This document shows, in pieces, positions 5,990 to 10,654 of a stretch of DNA of 10,654 nt. The stretch covers positions 1 through 10,654 of the forward strand of contig CAKTKB010000042.1 of assembly GCA_934569195.1 (NCBI GenBank). Reading direction: 5' to 3'. The DNA is from an uncultured Oscillospiraceae bacterium (GTDB taxonomy: Bacteria; Bacillota; Clostridia; Oscillospirales; Oscillospiraceae). The notes under the pieces were generated by a model, which made no database searches, was not told the origin of the DNA, and was given only the letters and a program-made list of their open reading frames with translations. Numbering within the stretch: the stretch's first letter is position 1; each line of letters starts with the position of its first letter. The position numbers and the translations under genes are program-made.

Positions 5990-6670
5990 ATGAAAAAAGG
6001 AAAAATTGTTTTGCTGTCCGTTCTTGCCGTGGTTTTGATTGCCGTGGCAGCGCTGTGCATCTTTCTGCTGCCCTGGACGCAGCACTGGGGTACGAATGCC
6101 CCCGGCGCATGGTATGCTTTCCACTCCCCCAGCGGCGACCTGGTTCTGTTTGGGGACGGCCAACTCCAGGATATTTACCTGCCCAACACCTCTTTTGCCC
6201 AATCCTCCTCAGAGGATTACTTCGTAAAGATGGTCCCGGAATTGGAGGACGTCCGCACCCAGGTGAAACGTCTCATTCTCCTGGAGGGCTACCAAAATCT
6301 GAACGGAATGCTTCTGCCCGGATTTGACAACGTCCAGGAGGTCTGGATTCCCGCCAGTGTGCAAAGCATCGGAACCGCAAGCAACGACTTCACTTTCGAT
6401 GTCTTCGCCTATTCTTCTGTCCAGACCATTTACTTCTGCGGTGACGCTCCGGAAATCAGCCCGGAAACCTTCCAGGGAATACAGGACCCCGCCTCCCTCA
6501 CCATCGTATATCGTCCCGGAGCGAAGGGTTTTACCGGGAAATGGGAGCAGTTTCACCTGGTGGAGGAGGATTTTACCTGCATCCATTCCCGTTACACATG
6601 GCTCAATCAGATTTACGGTACGATTAAGCGGGTTGTCCTGGGCAATCTGGGATTCCCCGCGGCACAGTAA
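5990..6670 (+). CDS. Membrane-anchored BspA-like LRR protein, type A copy 2
   Basis: A 226-residue paralog, closest to gene 1 in layout. MKKGKI plus a hydrophobic helix (7-27) is followed by LPWTQHWG (27-34), VKRLILLEG (92-100), NVQEVWIPASVQSIG (114-128), VQTIYFCGDAPEI (144-156) and a diverged tail block TIVYRPGAKGF (171-181). C150 and C197 match the two cysteines of gene 1; C23 is extra and lies in the anchor helix. It ends with the type A extension (SRYTWLNQIYGTIKRVVLGNL, split after 20 residues). The frame is open to a TTG at 5972, but ATG 5990 is preferred because GGGAGGG lies four bases upstream and the protein then starts exactly like gene 1. It is preceded by a 50-base gap, the longest in the cluster, without a clear promoter or terminator. 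Function unknown. Confidence 0.85.
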   Translation: MKKGKIVLLSVLAVVLIAVAALCIFLLPWTQHWGTNAPGAWYAFHSPSGDLVLFGDGQLQDIYLPNTSFAQSSSEDYFVKMVPELEDVRTQVKRLILLEGYQNLNGMLLPGFDNVQEVWIPASVQSIGTASNDFTFDVFAYSSVQTIYFCGDAPEISPETFQGIQDPASLTIVYRPGAKGFTGKWEQFHLVEEDFTCIHSRYTWLNQIYGTIKRVVLGNLGFPAAQ

Positions 6671-6682
6671 AGGGAGGGTACT

Positions 6683-7318
6683 ATGGCTATTCTGAAAAAG
6701 CCCGTCCGGGTTTTGGTAATTGTCCTGCTTCTGACGGCGGTTCTTTATATGGTCTTTGCCTATCCTTGGCTGTGCCATATGGGCCGGGAAAATGACGGCA
6801 TTCGCTACACGCTCAACACATATACCGGCACGCTGGTCTTTTCGGGGCATGGGGAGGTCGTCCCAGACGGTCTGGAATCCGCACAGCACTGGTACACGGA
6901 GCTTTTCCCGGAAACCCACGCCGTTTACGCAAAGGGTCGTGGGCAGTCTGCTTTCTGGACCCGCTCGGCCATAGACCTCTACCCTATTCGGGATTCCGTT
7001 CGCACCATCGTCGTGAAGGAGGGAATCACCCAGTTCTCCAATGCCATCGCGCCGGAGTACGGAAACCTGAACGCCATCTACTTCCCCGCCAGCCTTACCG
7101 CGCTGGACTCCGGCGTGTTTCATGACGCCGCCCCCCGCTTTCTTTACTTCAGCGGCGACGCGCCGCAGCTGGGTGTGTATGCCCCGCGCATGGTTCTGGA
7201 TGATCTGCTGGCCATGGGCGACGATCTGACCATCGTCCACAAGCCGGGCGCAAAGGGCTTCGACGCCGAGCCTTGGCAGCAGTTCCACGTGGTGGAGCAG
7301 GATTTCCGCACACCCTGA
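6683..7318 (+). CDS. Membrane-anchored BspA-like LRR protein, type B copy 2
   Basis: A 211-residue paralog, closest to gene 2. It has an anchor helix (about 8-26), YPWLCHMGREN (27-37), an FPET motif (75-78), VRTIVVKEGITQF (106-118), NLNAIYFPASLTALDSGVF (128-146; the clearest LRR_5-like unit of the cluster), FLYFSGDAPQLG (153-164) and the tail module TIVHKPGAKGF (183-193), ending at DFRTP. It has a single Cys (C31) and lacks both type A cysteines. GGGAGGGTACTATG at its start is identical to the start region of gene 3, although gene 3 is type A. It follows gene 3 by 12 bases and closes the cluster. After the stop, about 100 bases contain no gene, then comes a GC-rich hairpin at 7416-7442. Function unknown. 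Confidence 0.85.
   Translation: MAILKKPVRVLVIVLLLTAVLYMVFAYPWLCHMGRENDGIRYTLNTYTGTLVFSGHGEVVPDGLESAQHWYTELFPETHAVYAKGRGQSAFWTRSAIDLYPIRDSVRTIVVKEGITQFSNAIAPEYGNLNAIYFPASLTALDSGVFHDAAPRFLYFSGDAPQLGVYAPRMVLDDLLAMGDDLTIVHKPGAKGFDAEPWQQFHVVEQDFRTP
7226..7306 (+). repeat. Shared 81-base tail module, copy in gene 4 (type B)
   Basis: The third near-identical copy of the tail block, 3 differences from gene 2 and 5 from gene 1. The bodies upstream of it differ much more, so the tail has either been copied between genes or is under far stronger constraint. Confidence 0.9.
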
Positions 7319-7415
7319 AGCGCTCGTCTGTTGGTTCCAGCCTTGCTTCATGGGTCTCTTCCGGTCCCCATGCCCGCAAGCGATCGGCAGATCTATATTC
7401 CGAAATGCACAGACA

Positions 7416-7442
7416 AAGCCCCGCGCAATCCGCGCGGGGCTT
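7416..7442 (-). terminator. GC-rich hairpin terminator after yajC, possibly bidirectional
   Basis: A perfect 11-bp stem (7416-7426 with 7432-7442) around a 5-base loop, about 20 bases after the yajC stop. On the minus strand it is followed by a T-rich stretch (CTTTGTCTGT). On the plus strand no T run follows, so it would be a poor factor-independent terminator for the four-gene cluster, though no better one is seen. Confidence 0.75.
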
Positions 7443-7462
7443 ATCCTATAGACCTTGGGGGC

Positions 7463-7855
7463 TTAGCGATTGTCCTTCTCGGCCTTCTCAGCCTTCTTGG
7501 CAGCCTTGGCCTTAGCCTTGGCTTCCTGTGCCTTCTTGGCCTCAGCCTGAGCGTTGGCAGCAGCGGTCTCATTGCTGGAAATTGCCCACTTGGCAAACTC
7601 CACACGCACCTGATCCGCGCTGGTCTCAATGACGATCTTATCGTCCTTCACGCTTACGACCGTACCCACAATTCCGCCGATCGTAATGATCTTGTCGCCA
7701 ACCTTGACCGCGGAGCGCATCTGCTCGGCTTCCTTCTTCCGCTTGTTTTCCGGACGAATCAGCAGGAAGTAGAAAATAGCCAGCATAACCACCAGCATAA
7801 TCATGGTAGAGGCCATGCTGCCTCCATTGTTCGTACCAGACAGAAAATTCAGCAT
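7463..7855 (-). CDS. yajC: Preprotein translocase subunit YajC
   Basis: A 130-residue YajC, the single-pass accessory of the SecDF-YajC complex that assists Sec-dependent export. The N-terminal helix (about 15-33, STMIMLVVMLAIFYFLLIRP) leads into the hallmark RPENKRKKE (34-42) and the cytoplasmic domain with VKVGDKIITIGGIVGTVVSV (50-69). The tail after residue 97 is a low-complexity Ala/Lys/Glu run (AEAKKAQEAKAKAKAAKKAE), longer than in many homologs and probably a charged helix. The frame is open far upstream into tgt, but ATG 7855 is right: GAAGGAG lies about 8 bases before it and the protein then begins as YajC proteins do. It lies 70 bases after tgt, with its own promoter between. The usual partners secD and secF are not next to it here; the convergent four-gene cluster follows. 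Confidence 0.93.
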   Translation of the reverse strand: MLNFLSGTNNGGSMASTMIMLVVMLAIFYFLLIRPENKRKKEAEQMRSAVKVGDKIITIGGIVGTVVSVKDDKIVIETSADQVRVEFAKWAISSNETAAANAQAEAKKAQEAKAKAKAAKKAEKAEKDNR

Positions 7856-7889
7856 AGAAATTTCTCCTTCGCATTTATTCACATCGTAC

Positions 7890-7917
7890 ATTATAGCAAA
7901 CCTGTTGGAAAATGCAA
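7890..7917 (-). promoter_or_regulatory. Promoter for yajC
   Basis: On the minus strand a perfect TATAAT (7895-7890) with a weak -35 TTGCAT (7917-7912) at 16 bases, lying in the tgt-yajC gap. yajC can therefore be made without the queA-tgt transcript. Confidence 0.7.
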
Positions 7918-7925
7918 GAGGAAGT

Positions 7926-10175
<2,250 letters not shown>

Positions 10176-10179
<4 letters not shown>

Positions 10180-10654
10180 ACGCCTTCCTCCGGCACATGC
10201 TGCGGCTGTCCTTCTTTTGGCGATTCATCCGACTGCGTATGACTGCCGATGTACATGGCGTCGCCAAAGGAAAAAAATCGGTATCGGTCCTGCACCGCCT
10301 GATTATATGCGTGCAAAACATGCTCCCTTCCGGCAAAAGCCGAAACCAGCATAACTAGCGTGCTCTCCGGCAGATGAAAATTGGTCACAAGGCCGTCCAT
10401 TGCGCGGAACCGGTATCCCGGATAGATAAAAATGTCTGTCCACTGAGATTTGGCACAGAAGGAACCGTCCGGATTCACCAGGGATTCCAACGTCCGGCAG
10501 GAGGTTGTTCCCACGCAAATGATCCGCCCGCCGCTCTTTCGCGTCTCATTGAGCATATCGGCCGTTTCCTGAGAAATCATACACAGCTCCGCGTGCATAT
10601 GGTGCTGGGAAATTTCCTCCGCCTTCACCGGCCGGAAGGTCCCCAGCCCAACGT
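10176..10654 (-). CDS. queA: S-adenosylmethionine:tRNA ribosyltransferase-isomerase, 3' part only
   Basis: The C-terminal 158 residues of QueA; the 5' part lies beyond the right edge (the full protein is about 340). QueA transfers and rearranges the ribosyl part of S-adenosylmethionine onto preQ1 in tRNA to give epoxyqueuosine, in the cytoplasm. Recognised by [15 protein letters not shown] at the cut end, [34 protein letters not shown]-like [34 protein letters not shown] and [13 protein letters not shown]. After the usual end of the family (FGDAM-I) there is an extra tail of about 22 polar residues ([21 protein letters not shown]). Its coding sequence contains the ribosome binding site of the next gene, and the TGA stop overlaps that gene's ATG by four bases. 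This is the most upstream visible gene of the queA-acetyltransferase-tgt run; its promoter is outside the window. Confidence 0.95.

Noticed and set aside
6209..7351. Antisense open frame (380 codons) opposite genes 3 and 4
   Set aside because: Same shadow effect. Its repeat motifs are the reverse reading of the 81-base tail module.
7349..7372. Inverted repeat CATGGG/CCCATG after the last cluster gene as a terminator
   Set aside because: Only six pairs, a 12-base loop and no T run.

Overview
The window looks like a chromosomal segment from a Gram-positive Clostridia, probably an Oscillospiraceae/Ruminococcaceae-type gut bacterium. The evidence is moderate-to-high GC with clean sigma-A style promoters (TTGACA-N17-TATAAT), strong GGAGG ribosome binding sites, Firmicutes-type families (DUF4317, DUF4190-like, Cytidylate_kin2-like, DUF523) and a queA...tgt-yajC block. 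The taxonomic call is inference from gene content; no rRNA or tRNA gene is present.

Layout: (1) 1-1654, minus strand: the 5' part of a DUF523 gene cut by the left edge, then an Lgt-family membrane protein with a clear terminator, preceded by a small DUF4190-like membrane protein that has its own consensus promoter. (2) 1738-2520, plus strand: a cytidylate-kinase-like P-loop protein with a perfect consensus promoter and a strong terminator. (3) 2527-4358, minus strand: a DUF4317 gene followed by a polytopic membrane protein, probably one transcript, starting from an extended -10 promoter with a hairpin at the very 5' end of the mRNA. (4) 4457-7318, plus strand: four consecutive genes for single-pass membrane proteins with a degenerate BspA-like leucine-rich-repeat ectodomain. 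They form two alternating types (A-B-A'-B'). I do not recognise them as a named family, and they are the most distinctive part of the window. (5) 7416-10654, minus strand: queA (cut by the right edge), a double GNAT acetyltransferase, tgt and yajC. queA, the acetyltransferase and tgt overlap each other by 4 and 8 bases. yajC has its own promoter and ends at a GC-rich hairpin shared with the end of region 4.

How they work together: queA and tgt carry out two steps of tRNA queuosine modification (tgt inserts preQ1 and QueA builds the epoxycyclopentane ring). The acetyltransferase wedged between them is translationally coupled to both, which is worth attention. yajC is the Sec-translocase accessory often found beside tgt. 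The four-gene cluster looks like a locally duplicated extracytoplasmic system: the two A-type proteins carry a matched pair of extracytoplasmic cysteines that the B-type proteins lack at those positions. Three of the four genes share a nearly identical 81-base tail despite diverged bodies, a pattern suggesting gene conversion.
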